This document shows positions 40,597 through 40,912 of a DNA stretch of 40,912 nucleotides, in pieces. The notes beneath the pieces were generated by a model. That model saw nothing but the letters and a program-made list of their open reading frames with translations, ran no database searches and was not told the origin of the DNA. The DNA lies in assembly GCA_903862465.1 (NCBI GenBank), contig CAIOYH010000095.1, positions 1-40,912 on the forward strand, read 5' to 3'. The position numbers were made by a program, and so were the translations under genes. The stretch is from an uncultured bacterium (GTDB lineage: Bacteria > Bacteroidota > Bacteroidia > Bacteroidales > CAIWKO01). Numbering within the stretch: the stretch's first letter is position 1; each line of letters begins with the position of its first letter.

Positions 40597-40847
40597 GATT
40601 TTAGATTTTTGATTTATTGATTTAAGATTTTCGGGGTTGAATCACCTCAGAATAAACCACTAGGACACGAAGGCACGAAGGCACGAAGGAATTTGAGAAT
40701 TTAGATTTGAGGACTCAGATCTTGGTATTTGGAGCTTGGTATTTGAAGCTTGGGTCTTTTCTGAAGGATACTATTTAGTCGTTCCTTAATAAAGATATAA
40801 ACACAAGGTGGTTAATATTTTGCGACACTTTTTTGCTTTTTATTAAT
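40597..40847. other. Gene-free region with degenerate repeats
   Basis: After the SPFH gene there is no gene until the partial frame at 40888. 40651-40690 contains CACTAGGACACGAAGGCACG-type words and 40721-40755 CTTGGTATTTGGAGCTTGG words, as elsewhere. No terminator hairpin was found. Confidence 0.55.
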
Positions 40848-40882
40848 GCAGGATTTTGTACCTTTGTCGCATAAAAACCTGC
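40848..40882 (+). promoter_or_regulatory. Inverted repeat enclosing a -7 box, candidate operator/promoter
   Basis: GCAGGATTTT (40848-40857) and AAAAACCTGC (40873-40882) are inverted with one mismatch. TACCTTTG (40859-40866), a perfect TAnnTTTG, lies between them. A protein binding the two arms would cover the promoter. The start codon of the next frame follows at 40888. A matching TTG is not at the expected distance. Confidence 0.5.
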
Positions 40883-40887
40883 AAATA

Positions 40888-40912
40888 ATGATAGGAAAAT
40901 CACCCATAAAAA
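40888..40912 (+). CDS. Start of a gene cut by the window edge
   Basis: ATG at 40888, six bases after the inverted repeat, opens MIGKSPIK before the sequence ends. Eight residues cannot prove a family. The start MIGKSP.. reminds me of some IS5/IS1182-type transposases of Bacteroidota, but that is a guess. The promoter-like TACCTTTG just upstream supports a real gene. Confidence 0.4.

Overview
The window looks like a chromosomal segment of a member of the Bacteroidota, probably an environmental lineage; I cannot fix the order or genus. Four kinds of evidence agree. Two secreted proteins carry type A, and one type B, C-terminal signals of the type IX secretion system. DUF4290, a SusC/TonB-like receptor with an N-terminal carboxypeptidase-regulatory-like domain, and LytS/LytTR signalling are present. 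Promoters of the Bacteroidota type (TTG, then TAnnTTTG) precede several genes. The DNA is AT-rich with long repeat-filled intergenic stretches. No rRNA, tRNA or CRISPR array was seen.

Layout. 1-657: 5' part of a BRO-N/Fic fusion cut by the window edge. 0.8-2.8 kb: a secreted beta-propeller-like repeat protein. 3.1-4.3 kb: two small unassigned proteins, the second Fn3-like, followed by a terminator and a 21-bp repeat array. 5.1-7.9 kb: a T9SS cargo with an Omp28/thioredoxin-like CxxC domain and two small TonB-C-like secreted paralogues. 8.0-13.8 kb (minus strand): a complete group 3d-type NAD-linked [NiFe]-hydrogenase, hoxF-hoxU-hoxY-hoxH-hoxW, interrupted between hoxY and hoxH by a four-helix-bundle (S23/IVP) gene embedded in AATGAC/GTCATT repeats. 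14.3-16.5 kb: two unrecognised tandem paralogues. 16.7-17.4 kb: a second Fn3-like gene, followed by a 34-unit 21-bp array. 18.8-20.6 kb: an M23 lipoprotein, a HEPN/MNT pair and a small membrane protein. 20.8-25.6 kb (minus): TonB receptor, quinone reductase-like flavoprotein, LytS-like kinase and LytTR regulator, possibly one operon. 25.9-31.4 kb: a giant T9SS type B protein, a nitroreductase and DUF4290. 31.6-34.6 kb: a compact HTH / BtrH-like / ACP / sulfotransferase operon. 34.6-36.3 kb: repeats, REP-like palindromes and a small lipoprotein. 36.3-37.3 kb: an unassigned protein. 37.4-38.2 kb: a REP cluster and a third 21-bp array. 38.4-40.9 kb: a GT87-like mannosyltransferase-type membrane protein, an SPFH protein and the first codons of a further gene.

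How genes work together. HoxF/HoxU (NADH diaphorase) and HoxY/HoxH (hydrogenase) form one soluble H2:NAD+ oxidoreductase, and HoxW trims the HoxH C-terminus. LytS/LytR form a two-component pair with overlapping genes. HEPN and MNT overlap and form a toxin-antitoxin-type pair. The BtrH-like protein and ACP suggest transfer of an ACP-bound acyl group, with a sulfotransferase acting on the same or a linked product.

The most unusual signal is a set of three unrelated-sequence tandem arrays (12, about 34 and about 15-16 units), all with exactly 21-bp units. Their units have diverged strongly by substitution, yet I see no insertion or deletion breaking the register. Two of the three lie directly 3' of the two Fn3-like genes. 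I do not recognise this as a described element.
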